A DNA stretch of 64,000 nucleotides from Strix aluco (taxonomy: Eukaryota; Chordata; Aves; Strigiformes; Strigidae): assembly GCF_031877795.1 (NCBI RefSeq), contig NC_133939.1, positions 8,227,698 to 8,291,697 of the forward strand, written 5' to 3'. The notes below the pieces were generated by a model. The model saw only the letters and a program-made list of their open reading frames with translations. It searched no databases and was not told the origin of the DNA. The translations under genes and the position numbers were made by a program. Positions 1-11,239 of the stretch are shown piece after piece; the stretch's first letter is position 1, and every line of letters begins with the position of its first letter.

Positions 1-1744
1 AACGCATCAGCTTCCACGATAGAATGCAAAACACTATTCCATCCTGAATAAATGTTTCATAAAAGCAATCAAGGAATTCCAAGAGGTGGAGTTTTCTTAA
101 TATTATCACACCCCACCGGGAATACGCATTTGTCTGTGCGTGATAACACCCAAAGAGCATAATTATCTCTCAGTGACATCTTATCACAAAGTATTACTTA
201 ACTGGCACTTTTATTTAGTCTCCTTTATTTGTATAAACACATACATCTTAAAAAAAATTGAATTGTTTTATAATTCTACATCTACAACCATGCAATAAAT
301 ACCTACAGAACATATCAAAGTTTCAGAACTCCACGTAAACATAGATAAGAGAATGCAAGCAACTTCCAAAAAATCAATGTTATCAGCATTTAGAAATATC
401 CAGCAGCATCTTAGCCCATACATACAAACTTACACTACAAGACCTTTACTTGCTTGCTCCCAACACCACCAGACACAAGCCCCTCCTGTACTAAGGTACT
501 TTTTCCTGTCTGACCAAGGAAATTCCCCAACATACATTGCACCACTATCAAGATTACAGTTTAAATAGAAATAAATTTAAGCCAAGCATATACTAACTGG
601 CTGTCTCAATAGTTTCTCACATCACAAGACAGCCACAAAGCTAATTGTAAAATACAATATTCTTACAACAGCGAGTCCATGACAGACAGAATCCTACCAA
701 GACACGGTGCCATGGGGCATCATGCCACTCTTACAGATCAGGTAAGCTGCCAATTCATACAAGGCAACTGAAAAAAAAAAAAAATCAAGTCATTTCTCAC
801 CCCAAAACAGGCGCCATGCTTATTCTACTTCACAGTATTTCTCAGCCTTTTTTTTCCTCTGCAGCTAGAGGCATGTGCCACATCAACAGGTATTAGGTAA
901 CAGGTATTAACTAAAGGTACACAGTGTTTTAAATAGTAAAAAAATCTATTATTTAAAAGTTTAGATGCCAAGGCGCAAGCTCAAGATGTTAGATTTCCTC
1001 TGACAGTATATGATTTCATGAGCTCTTCGCATTAAAAAGGAAGACACATTTCCTGGTGATGAACTACACCGCTGAAAGGAAAACACAGGGCCTTGAATTA
1101 GAGTTTCTGACAGGTAAATTTAAAAAACCACACATACAAAAAAATCTTACAATATTTTGATGCTAATCAACTTTCATTTCTGATCTACATTTAAACTGTT
1201 GTTTCAAGCACTGTTACTTGCCTCACTGAAACTAAAGAGCCTAGGTCATGTAATTTAATATTTGACTCATCATGCAAATTAAATCACACCATTCCCATAA
1301 GACAGCATATAGGTTTTAAATAAATCCTACGCACCTAGATGATCACATACCAAAATTAAATTTTCTTTAAAAAAAAAAAATCTAAATAAGCTCCCAAAAC
1401 ACTACATACATCCTAGTTTCAATACTAGTAGTATTTTACAGATCTGCATGAAAAAAACAATGAAAAAACTTTTTTCTTTTGTGGAACACAGAGATCACGC
1501 TGTGTTAGCTTTCTGTGGGTTAGTCTGCAAAGAAATTCGGATCTTAACAGCCCTCACATAGTTATTTCTGCACAGAGGCCTATTAGAACATGAGTAACAA
1601 TTGTAGGAAGAGGCCTTAGACCCGGACACCGAGAGTACTGCGTAAGTTGGTGCCTGCTCCGCACCTCCCATCAATTCACGTAATAAAGGGTATAACAAAG
1701 AGGAGATTTTAACTGGGTGTCTGCTGACCCAAAGGCCAGCTCGG
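1..1744. other. AT-rich non-coding stretch, possible intron
   Basis: This stretch is AT-rich, with many A-runs (for example near 770-784 and 1371-1380), and has no open frame longer than 71 codons that resembles a protein. An octamer-like ATGCAAAT occurs near 1274. Because a minus-strand splice donor lies in the CpG island just to the right (exon end 2472), the simplest reading is first-intron sequence of a gene transcribed leftwards. That is inference. Nothing in the stretch itself identifies a gene. Confidence 0.4.
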
Positions 1745-2985
1745 GTGACGACTGCCCACCTGCATTTGCCGCTGCCGCCTGGCTGGGACGGAGCGTTCCC
1801 CTCCGCAGCCCGTCCCGAGAGGGGCCGGGCAGCAGCGGCTCCGCTTCTGCGGGCTGAGGTAAACCCTGCGCAGTTTTGCATATTAATTCGTTACCCAGCT
1901 ACGGCATTTGAGGAACTTCGGGATAAAAGGCGCTGCCGCACCAGCGAAACACAGTCTGTACCCTTCCCCTCGGGACCGCCTCCGGCTTTGACACACCGGC
2001 ACAGAGACACCCCCCGCGCCCCCAAAGGGCACAGACCCCCCCGGCGAAGCCCGCACCAGCCGGGAACTGCCCCGCTCCCCAGGCCGCCAGCGGTGCTCCC
2101 CAGCCAGCGCCGCCTCCGCGGCCAACCCGGCCGGCAGGACTCGGCCGGCCCCCGCCCAGCACCGGCCGCCGCCGAGCGGGCAGACGGGGCCGAGCAGCGG
2201 CGGTCACCGGCCGGGCCAGGCCGCGCTCCCCGGCGGCCTCCGCGGCCCGCAGGGCACGGCCCGGCCCTGCCCCGAGCGGTCGCCCCGCACGCACCGGCCG
2301 CGGCGCCGCCTCCCGGCCCGACCCGGCCCCGCGCCGGGGTGGGGAAGCGGCGGACAATGCGCGCCGGGCCCGGCGGCCTTCGCCCCCCCCCCTCAGCCCA
2401 CGCACCGCCCACCGGGCCCGGGCCCGACCCGCCGCCGGCCTCCCCCCGCCCCGCCGCGCCGCCCGCGGTACCTCGGTGCGGAGCGCGGCCTGGCGCCTCC
2501 TCGGCGGCGTGTCCGGCGGGGCCTGCCCCTGGCGGCGCGACCGCCCCGGCTCCGGCGGCTGGCGGCGCGGCTCCGGCGGCTGCAGGCAAGAGGCGCGGCG
2601 CGGCCCCGGCTCGCCCGGCCCCCTCCCCCCCCCCGCCCCGCGCTCTGCTGCGTCGCAGCGGCCCTTCCCTCGCCCGGCGGCGGCGCGCGACGGCGGCAGC
2701 GGGCGGCGGGGCGCGGGGACGCTTCCGCCCGCCGCCGCGCGCCAGCGCCCCCTGCCGGCGCGGAGGACCGAGGGCGGCGCCCGCGCGGGACCCCGCCCGC
2801 CGCGGGAACGGGAGCCCCGCCGAGCACCGCCCTCCGCGGGGGGCGGGGGGGGGGCGCGCCGGGGCCGCGCCGCTCCGCGGAGAGACGCGGCCTCGGGCCG
2901 CCCCCCGGCTGCTCGTGGGAGACCTCCCGCGCCATCGCCCCGGCTGGCGGGTGGGTGCCAAAGCACCCCCCCCCGGGGGCATGTG
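1745..2985. promoter_or_regulatory. CpG island, probable promoter with a non-coding first exon on the minus strand
   Basis: Base composition jumps to very high GC with dense CpG from about 1750 and drops abruptly at about 2985. On the minus strand a good splice donor (CCGAG|GTACCG) gives an exon end at 2472, so a first exon probably lies between about 2473 and 2750 and is spliced to exons left of this window. Long open frames run through the island on both strands (up to 415 codons), but they are proline, arginine, glycine and alanine rich and match no family I know, as expected of GC-rich DNA without stop codons. The gene is not identifiable. In mammals PER2 and TRAF3IP1 lie on this side of HES6. 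The start of TRAF3IP1 protein is not seen here. PER2, whose first exon is non-coding, is possible but unproven. Confidence 0.7.
2742..2757 (-). promoter_or_regulatory. CTCF-like binding site
   Basis: Read on the minus strand, the sequence is CGGCAGGGGGCGCTGG, which matches the core of the vertebrate CTCF motif (CAG-GGGGCGCT). It sits inside the CpG island and close to the AT-rich transition on its right, a plausible place for an insulator or loop anchor. The motif match is seen directly. Occupancy is inference. Confidence 0.55.
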
Positions 2986-3127
2986 TTACTAAGATTTAAC
3001 TTTTGTTATTACTCCTTATATGAGTTATTAGCATGTAAATATTATTATTATTTTGTTCTTTATTAGTATTTAGTGGTTTTATTATTTAGCATTTATTGGT
3101 TTATAATTTTTATTTATTATTATCATT
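2986..3127. repeat. AT-rich low-complexity block bordering the CpG island
   Basis: Right after a run of ten C and a run of five G, the DNA switches to about 140 bases dominated by TTATTA and TTTATT units, then returns to mixed composition. No coding potential is visible. Confidence 0.7.
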
Positions 3128-6100
3128 CCCCCTCCCCTCTTTGCTCTAACCTCCCTGCACCCTCTGCACTGTCAGAAAACTCTTCCCCTCCACGCCGCAA
3201 ACCTCAGGGCTCAGATGTGGGCTTGTGACGCAGCATCGTGCCTTGGACTTGGACTTCAGCCGGCCCCGCGCATCAGGCTGCCAGTGAATTATAGTCCGAA
3301 GGTTTTCTGCTAGTTCCCATCGCGGCACGGAGGGGCTTTGGGCTGTTTCTGTGTCCCTGTCAGGTAATATTCATATGTTCTTGCCGTGACAAATGCAGAT
3401 TAGCCTGAACTGAAAAAAGCCCAGCTCTCTCCCAGCATAGATCTGCTGATGTCCATTACTGCAGTATAATACATAACGTGATTTTAAAGCAGAAAGATAT
3501 ATTTTTATGGAACAAGTCATGAATTTCTTACAAGCCATGAGGTGAACCTTGCCCCCGCGGGTCTGATGCGTTACTGCCATGCAGCAGTGTGGGACTTGCT
3601 GGCCTGGTTTCCCAAAACGTCCTTAAACTCCTCATGCTCTGTTGCACTGTATGGCTCCAGCTGACAGCTTCTATCTTCAGCTTCTTTTAATTACGTGTCT
3701 CCACATCCCCTTCCTGCACTCCCCCGTCACATCACTGGGGAGGGTTTGGGTCGGGCTTCTTGATGCCGTAATTTTTTCCTGCAGCAGCATGTTGCTGCTC
3801 TGAACTTCATGTGTCACGGTTGCCTTGTCTGCAGCGTTGGCAGGCAAAGCTGCCTCCCGTGGCCCCCCAGGCTCCCCCCGGGACGCTGAACTGGACAGGG
3901 CAGCTCTTGCTGGGCGGCTTGGGCAGGCAGGCACAGAGGGGCTGAAGCTCCTCTCACTTAGGCTGTACTCACAGCTAAGCGAGCTCGTGTTATACAGAGT
4001 GAGAATCTACTCTAGCTACAGTGAGGTGACTAGGTGGGTGAAAAGCAAAAGCGATTTCTGTAGTGACATTAGTGCAGTGTAGTTTGCACAGGGTGCTGGA
4101 CCTACACACTCCCCTGTGGACTGCAGGGTCGCCTCTTTTTCCCCATGCCTGGCAGGCGTTCCCTTCCCCCAACCTGGAAGTTTACCAAATTAAAAAAAAA
4201 AAAACCAAACAAACTCAAACATAAGCAAAAATAGTCTTCATACCCAGACAACGAATAGCACCCCCAGCTGTCCGAGAAAACACAGCAGTCCGGCAGTGCT
4301 TGGCTGGCCTACCCAAGCAGCGTGTTCGGCCCTTGTGCTGCCCCATATGTTGCATTTTTGGATAGCTATCACGTGTACTCTGCGCTAGCTGTGTCTTTTA
4401 GCAGCAACCTCGAGTATTTCACAGGCCAAATTCTCACCCCTGTGAGATAGGTTTTCGTTCCTGGACCCTTTACGTGTTACCCACCTGCAGCATCCCATTG
4501 GCTTCCCTGCTCAAAGCCCCCTTGTTCTCCTCCAGTTCCCACCCTGATGGCTCCCTGGGCTTGGCTGTGCCGTCCTGCAGGAAATGACAACTAACAGCAG
4601 AAGAAAAGAGATTCCTGATGCCATCTCCAGTGGGGAAAGATCTCACAGAACATGTGAAATGCTTGGCCAACAGGTCTTCTTGAATCAGCCCGCTTAGTCA
4701 GCAGTGTGCTACAGCTTGGATGCAGAAAAATGTTTCTGACCACGCTTGCAGCCACCCATGCATCCGACAGCATGGAAGCACAGAGGAATTTGCACTGGGT
4801 GGTGTGGCTGGGCAGCTACAGCAGTGCTGGTTTGGTGGGGATGCTCACCTGGCCCGGCACTGCGGGCTCCGGGTCCAGCCTGGCAGCGTGCCAGCGCCAC
4901 TGGGGGCTACCCCAGCCAGCCCTGCTGTGGTCAGCACCTCACCGGACAGGACATGGGGGTATAAGCAAGTACAGATAAATATATATATTATATATATATA
5001 TGTAAAAAGATATAAGAGCAAGTGTGTATATACATTTTTTTATATGTACTTGCTTATATCCCCCAAATATATACTTGCTCTTATATAAAGATATAAGAGA
5101 TGAAGGCGCTCTGGACCTGAAGCAGGCAGGGGACACGCTGCCTGTGTGAGGTGACAGGACCTTGGGGAATGGCTTGCAAAGTTTGCCTGGGCCCATGGCG
5201 TGTGGTTGGTGAAACACTGGCAGTTTGTATATCCCACTTGTGAGCTGCGAATAATTGTTTTCAAAGCCAACATGGAAAGGGTGTGTATGTCTGGGTTCAA
5301 ATTGTTAACCTGTAATTATGCTAAAAATTTTCAAGTTTAAACAGATAATACTCAGGGTACTGACTAGAGAGAAGAAGGAATTAAAGGCAAACGCTAGTAC
5401 AGGAATTTGACACCAGCTCCTGGAAAATAGACACTACTGCTTTACAAATGACCACTGGAAAAAAGATCATGCAAGTAATGGGTTCAGTGCAATTACCATC
5501 CCTGTGTAGTATACTGCAGGGAAATCCTGAGCAGAGAGAGCATGATTTTTCTAAGCTCTTAGAAGCAGGAATTAAATTCAGCATGTGAAAGAGCTCTTAG
5601 TTCACTAGCAATTCACTAATTCACAGCCATGACTGAGACATCCATTGTGAATTAATTAATCCTTGCAAAATAGGAAGTGAATAAACATTAAAAAGGCCAA
5701 GTTAGTTCACGGGAAGAAAAAAAATGAGTTAAAAAGGCAAGCACTCAGGTGCTTTGCTCAGGAGGGACAGACAGCTGAAGGGGATCCTAGGGTTTTTTGC
5801 TGCTGGTTCGAGGTCCAGGGAGCCCTGCAGCTCAGCTTCAGCTCCTCTAATCACTATCCAACACAGACAAATGGCAAAGTGGGGGAAAATACTATGTCAT
5901 CCTGCGAAACTAATGTTTCTTCAAGCAGCTCTGTTTTGCTTACCTTTTTTCTTCCTTTGACCGTACCTGAGGCAGAGCCGCGGTGCTCCGCACAGGATTC
6001 CAGGTCCTGCGTGGCAGCAGCTGGCTCTCCAGGACCAGCCTCCCTCAGCTCTCCTTGAGGCCAAGAGCGGGTGGAGGCAGGGAGGCGGCCGACAGCATCA

Positions 6101-9100
6101 CAGGTTCCTGTGGTTCAGCCAAAAACCAGGCTGGGCCAATGCGTCCCTGCAAGAGCATCAGGCTTGCAGGATGTCATTCACACTGGGCTGGTTTCCTTAA
6201 AGAGTGGCAACACAACTTCTCTCAAATACAATTTTAATGTAGGTCCCCAGCAGCCCCAAGGGTCTCTGTCCCACCCTGTCCCCAGGGATCGAGGCTTGTT
6301 TCTTAGTCACCCTGCTGCACCCTCAGTGCTTCGCGCAGAGGAAGTAACTCATCGCCTGGCTCATCTGTTCTCTTCTCCAGGGCTGTAATGCAGTAGGACA
6401 CACGTGCCCTTTCCCTTTGGAGGATGTTTCCTTCTCTCCCCAACTACCCTGCTGCGGGGGCAGGTGCCAGGTGCCTCTCGCCATGTCCCACGCAGCATTC
6501 CTCCCCCCAGGCCTTGCAGCCTGCCACACACTTTAGGATGTCACTGCCCGTAGCCCAAATGGTCACAACCCTGAACAAGGTAAATGTCACTCCTACAAAA
6601 AGCCCCACGCTGAGTTTTACTGGCAGTGGTGCTGTGAGAGGTCCCGATCACGAGCCCCGTTTGCACAGAGCCCAAACCATCGTAGGAAAGTGGGGCCAGG
6701 AGCACAGAGGCAATTACTGCGTGGACATCAGGCATGTCACTACCTCGCCATGCGATGGGATGGAGGTGTTCCGCTGTCACCTACACGGCCATCTCAATAG
6801 GTACAACGCAGCCCATCTGAAAAAATAATCTGGGTCTTCTTGCCAGCTGCCTTGATAAATATGCAAAGAGGAAAGAACATAACCAACATCCAGTTTATGT
6901 TTTAATTGGTCAGAGGCATGCACTGGTGTGATTCACAGACCAGAGCTCACGTTCCTGGTCCCCAACAAAGTGTTTCCGGGAAAAGACTTTGGGGAGGAAA
7001 TATTAGGAGTAGGAATGACTGGAGTTATGCTGAATATCTTGTACTTAAAGTTCAGAAGAACAAGAATCCTGAATCTTTCCATGGACTTTGGACCAAGCTG
7101 AAGCGGCTGAATTTAATCACCCAGATTTCACAAAAGCCTCTGACTGTTCCTGAAACTGCATTTCACCCGTTACTGGCTGGGGACGTTCACCGCAGACTTT
7201 TGAAGCTTTTCTCAAAGAAACATGGCTGGGTAAGCATTTTGTTAACTTTCACTTCATTCAATTAATACATAATGAACAAACTCACACCCCCCAAACCTAT
7301 TTACATTAGATAGCACAAATAAATGTAATTGTCATCCATAGCAGTTAGGTTGTTTTTTTTTTTTCTCACAGGGATGCTATGATTTATCCTCAATTCAAGG
7401 TGCCATTTCAGAATTAAAGCACATTTTTAAAATATTATTGCAAATCACAAGAACTAAGAGTAGCATGTAAAGACTGTCAGAAAAGAAAAACAATTACCGG
7501 AAGACTCATAGGGAAAAAAATGTGTTGCAAATTCCTTTCCTGGAAAGCAAGAAGAGCAGTATGTCATTCTGCAGAACCATGCCCTTTTAATAAACTTTTT
7601 ATTATTGTGGAACAATTGAAAGTTATCTATAAATCGCAGCATCCATTCCAGCAAGAATCTACTACTAAAGCCAAAACCAGATTTTCATCAGTGTGATAAA
7701 CATGAAAGGAAATAACAGAAGTCACCCTTTAACAACAGCACCGTAGAAGAATGTATTTCCTGAGTCTAAAAAAAAGGCAAAAAAACAGTCAAATCCATCC
7801 ATTAATTCAATAGTGCTGGAAGCAAATACATCAGCAATGCCCAAATCATGCAGGAAAGACACGAGGTTGCGAACACTGGTGAAATGATTAAAAAGGATAT
7901 TCCATATATTGGCAGGAGCCTCTAGTTTTCATCCTTTTAACACTCGTACTGTAAGCAATGGCAGAAGACAGCCTTGGTCTGGGAACCCGTGCAGGTGCCC
8001 CCAGGCAGGCAGCCCACACGGGTGCTCTCTGTAGGCAACATTTTGCTCTGCTGGTCACCCAGCATGCCTGAATGATCATCCACGTGAGGCGGCCTCGCTC
8101 CACGTGTCCATGCAAGAGCTAGCTGCCATGTAAAAATGTCACGAGGCTTTGGGAGAAGAGAGGCTGAGCTACCACAGAGGTACCTGAGGAACTTTCTCTA
8201 CCGACCTGAATTTACCCACTGATCTTTGTGAAAGGACTGCTTTTCTTCTATTATTTCTCAGCACTCTTATTCTCCCACTTCTGCCAAATCAATTCTAAAA
8301 TAGAAAATCATTGAAGGAGAAAGATTTTTCCTGGTTATGGGAGTACGTTAAGGTTGAAAGCCAGCAAAGGGGAATTGGAAGCCTATTGCTCATTCTCTGG
8401 GGAGCCGGCTTCTTTAGTGACTCTTCCTCAGGTTCAGCACTACCAAAACGACTGGTGGGGTTGTTTTTTCAGATGCTTTCCCTATTTTTTTACATTTTAA
8501 AGGAATTATGAACCAAGTTTACTAACTTTCATATTTCAGTAGCACTCATTAAGCTCTGAAGCCCACGCCCTCTGGGTAATGCTGCTATGCACTTACTTAG
8601 ACTTTACCCCTTCGAGGGACTTTTCAGAAACTAATTAATTATCTCTTACAGCAGAAAACTGCTGCAGTGAACGTCATGGGTTTGGTGCTGCTGTTCAGCT
8701 GGATTCGGTCTCAACTGCTGTGTAGCTAGGTTAACACAGGAGTCATTGCCACGTCGCTTGACACTTAAATCTATGTTGAGCCCCTCCAGCAAATACATGC
8801 AGAGACCCTCCCTGCGACTCTCCAAAGCTTTTCTGTGCCTCTTCTCTTTTTCTTCCTCTACCTCCTCACGATGGGATCTCTGGCTCCCAAGGAGGAAAGA
8901 ACTCCAGAGCTCTGCCTGTCCCCACCTTCAAAGTCAGGCACTGGACTGGAGAAGGGCTGAGCCCCTTTTCCCCAGCTCAGCAGGATTCACCTTCAAAAGA
9001 GAATTCATTTACATTCTACAGCAAAATTCGTACCTTCAGAAAATCTTCCGTGTGCAGGTGTGCAAGTGAGTCACTGTCTGCATGTGTGTATACGTACACA

Positions 9101-10312
9101 CCAGGAACGGGGAGACGGGAGGAAACATCATCTTCAAAACACAACAAAACACGCAGCTGATCACAGGGAGTCTTCTGGAAAACTCCTTGGGGAGCTCACA
9201 TGTGTCGTGGCCTCTTGCTTTTTGACTGCAAAGCCAGGGCACAGCTTCTAATGTTAAAAATAGACAAGAAGAAAAAAGGGTTGTGACAGTGGGGTTTTTG
9301 TTATTATTTTTACATTCTCATTATGGAGAAGCTGAAACATGTGCAAGTTCTGCTTTTCCCCTTCACAGACTGGACCATGGAGCATCACCCACCTTCTCGT
9401 GACCCCTGGCTGCTCTTCACCCCATCGGGGCTCTGGTCTTCCTTCCACCGAGCGACTGGGCCTCAAGAGCTAGCAGGACTTCTTACAGCCTTTGGTTCTT
9501 CTAAAGGAATAAGAAATCCTCGTCCCTATAAAAAAGGACAGTGTCCTAGATATATTTCAAGAGGGAAGAAAAATAAAGAAATTAAAGAGGAGAGAGGCAT
9601 GGTTAAAACCAGACAGTATTTATAAAACAAAAAGCAGTATAAAACTTTTTGCTTTAATTGGTAAAAAATTTAGATATAAAAATACAGATATAAAAAATTA
9701 GCTTAGAGAGCAGGATGTCATTTTATGTGCAATTCAGGACGGGCTGGGCTCACAAAGACCAGAGACCCTGCAGCTCCTGCCCTCCCATCTTAAGCCCTTG
9801 TGTTTTCTGCTGTCCCAGCAGCAGCCAGGCTGTGCCGAGACTGAACCAGCAAGTGCAAAAAACTCAAGTGAGCGTTTCCCCACTTCCTCGGGTGCTGCAA
9901 TCCCAGCCCTGCAGCACCAGAAATGAGCAGCACGTAGGAAACGCTGCTGCTAAGCCCGGTGTGCTGCTGGCTGCCCTGCTGCCCCTGCAGCAGCCCACCT
10001 GCCCACGGCCCAGGACAATGGGCTGGCAGCAGGGCTGCGAGTCGCTGTCCCCGCAGAGCACTAACGGTGACTGGCCTAGTCACCTCATTTGTGCTGACAA
10101 GGTATTTTGTGCCAGGGGGTCAGGATGTGGTGTCAGTACACGTATACACACATACTATAAAAAGAAAGCTGCTATTGGCACATGGCCAAGCCAGGACGAA
10201 AGCCACATTTACTCACAACCACAGAAGAGATATTTGTCTCACAAAGGTAAAACCTAACCCAGATCCTTCTGTGGCCTCGGGAACCAAGAAGCTATAAAGA
10301 AACAAGCTGTGT
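3128..10312. other. Intergenic, no gene recognised
   Basis: Mixed-composition DNA with only short chance open frames (the longest about 134 codons at 6424-6828, matching nothing I know). It contains the AT-rich inverted-repeat cluster at 4955-5100 and short poly-T and poly-A tracts (near 4191 and 7352). No convincing chain of exons, poly(A) signal and promoter was found on either strand. Confidence 0.6.
4955..5100. repeat. AT-rich cluster of interleaved inverted repeats
   Basis: Four related 17-20 base segments lie within 145 bases. A (4955-4973, GGGGG then TATAAGCAAGTACA) is the reverse complement of A' (5045-5064) except for one inserted base. B (5011-5028, TATAAGAGCAAGTGTG) pairs with B' (5069-5085). 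The order is A-B-A'-B'. A and B resemble each other, so they may be copies of one unit in two orientations. (TA)n runs lie between A and B. Such a stretch can extrude as a cruciform. It may simply be a decayed microsatellite or a small transposon end. Confidence 0.7.
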
Positions 10313-10405
10313 GGGATGTGCAGGGGCTGGAATACGAGATGTGCAAGGGTTGAGATATGGGGTGTGCAGGTGCTGGATATATGGGATGTGCAGGGGCTGA
10401 GTACA
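10313..10405. repeat. Minisatellite, about four copies of a 23-24 base unit
   Basis: Four tandem copies begin near 10313, 10336, 10359 and 10383. Each follows the pattern GGGATGTGCAGGGGCTGGATA with a few substitutions, and a partial copy follows. No gene is associated with it. Confidence 0.85.
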
Positions 10406-10719
10406 GGGTGCTGAGCCTGGGTGCAGATGTCTGGGGAACCAGGCACCCATGTTGCTGTGAAAATTAAGCTTACTGAATAAACCAAGCACTTGCTGCATTA
10501 TAGATGAGGCTTCTTATCAAGGTGACATCTGGTAACATCACACACACAGACACACAGAGTGTTAGAAAGCCCAGAGCTGCCCTCCTGAATGAAACAACTC
10601 CAGGGAAGCCCCATGAGGAAAGTTCAAGAACCCCCTTGAATGGTCCCTTGAAACCCCCTACACCCTCTCCACCAAGCTTGGCTCTTCCCCCTCATACCAC
10701 CACTTTTGCACAGGCAAGG

Positions 10720-10850
10720 GGCTAATCCTTATCAGCCTGTCACCACTCACAGGGCTTATCAGATTTTCTTCTTCCTATAAGGTGCTCTTGGCCTAGGAGC
10801 TGTGTTGCAAGCAGCAGCTTTCTGGCTGCAAAGCAGCATATAAGACTTCC
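10720..10850 (+). promoter_or_regulatory. Candidate TATA promoter with OTX/CRX-like and GATA motifs
   Basis: A TATA-like TATAAG lies at 10839-10844. About 100 bases upstream are CTAATCC (10722-10728, the OTX/CRX core TAATCC) followed directly by TTATCAG (10729-10735), and a second TTATCAG lies at 10756-10762. Both of the latter read CTGATAA on the minus strand, a GATA-factor motif. Downstream, an open frame at 10940-11236 (98 codons) matches nothing I know. The arrangement resembles a tissue-specific promoter, but each motif is short and common, so the call is tentative. Confidence 0.3.
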
Positions 10851-10959
10851 TCCGGGGCCAGGAGCACTGCTAACCCGCCAGGCAGGAGACGGCTTGAGCA
10901 ACAGCAGGAGCATCAGCTGATCCTTAACACGAAGGCTGGATGGGGGTGTGTGAAAGAAA

Positions 10960-10978
10960 AGCTGAGAATTACTCAGCT
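10960..10978. repeat. Perfect 7-base inverted repeat with 5-base spacer
   Basis: AGCTGAG, spacer AATTA, then CTCAGCT form a perfect hairpin or dimeric protein-binding palindrome. It resembles, but does not match, a MAF recognition element. It lies about 115 bases downstream of the TATA-like box at 10839. The 12-mer CAGCTGGTACCA, which overlaps its right arm at 10975-10986, recurs at 11037-11048. Confidence 0.6.
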
Positions 10979-11239
10979 GGTACCAGCCTTGTAATTATTT
11001 CCTATCCCAGGAGTCTACTCCTGAAGATGGTAGAGCCAGCTGGTACCAAGGAAGCCAAGCTGGGACTAGTAAGGTTTGGTGCACTCACACTCAATAAAGG
11101 AGCTGGATGGAGAGACATCAACAGCATTTCCAGAAGATGTTCAATGCTACTTCTGGAGCTGGACTTCCCCTGTGATGAAAATACTGCATGTAGCGCTGTT
11201 CAATGCCATCTATGTCTTCTCTTTCTCCATCTGTAAATG

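Noticed and set aside
1745-2992. A 415-codon open frame on the + strand and 363/355-codon frames on the minus strand in the first CpG island
   Set aside because: They overlap in several frames, are almost all proline, arginine, glycine and alanine, and show no domain. GC-rich DNA lacks stop codons, so such frames arise by chance.
5800-5815. GGTTCGAGGTCC, resembling a tRNA B box
   Set aside because: No A box at the right distance and no cloverleaf can be drawn.
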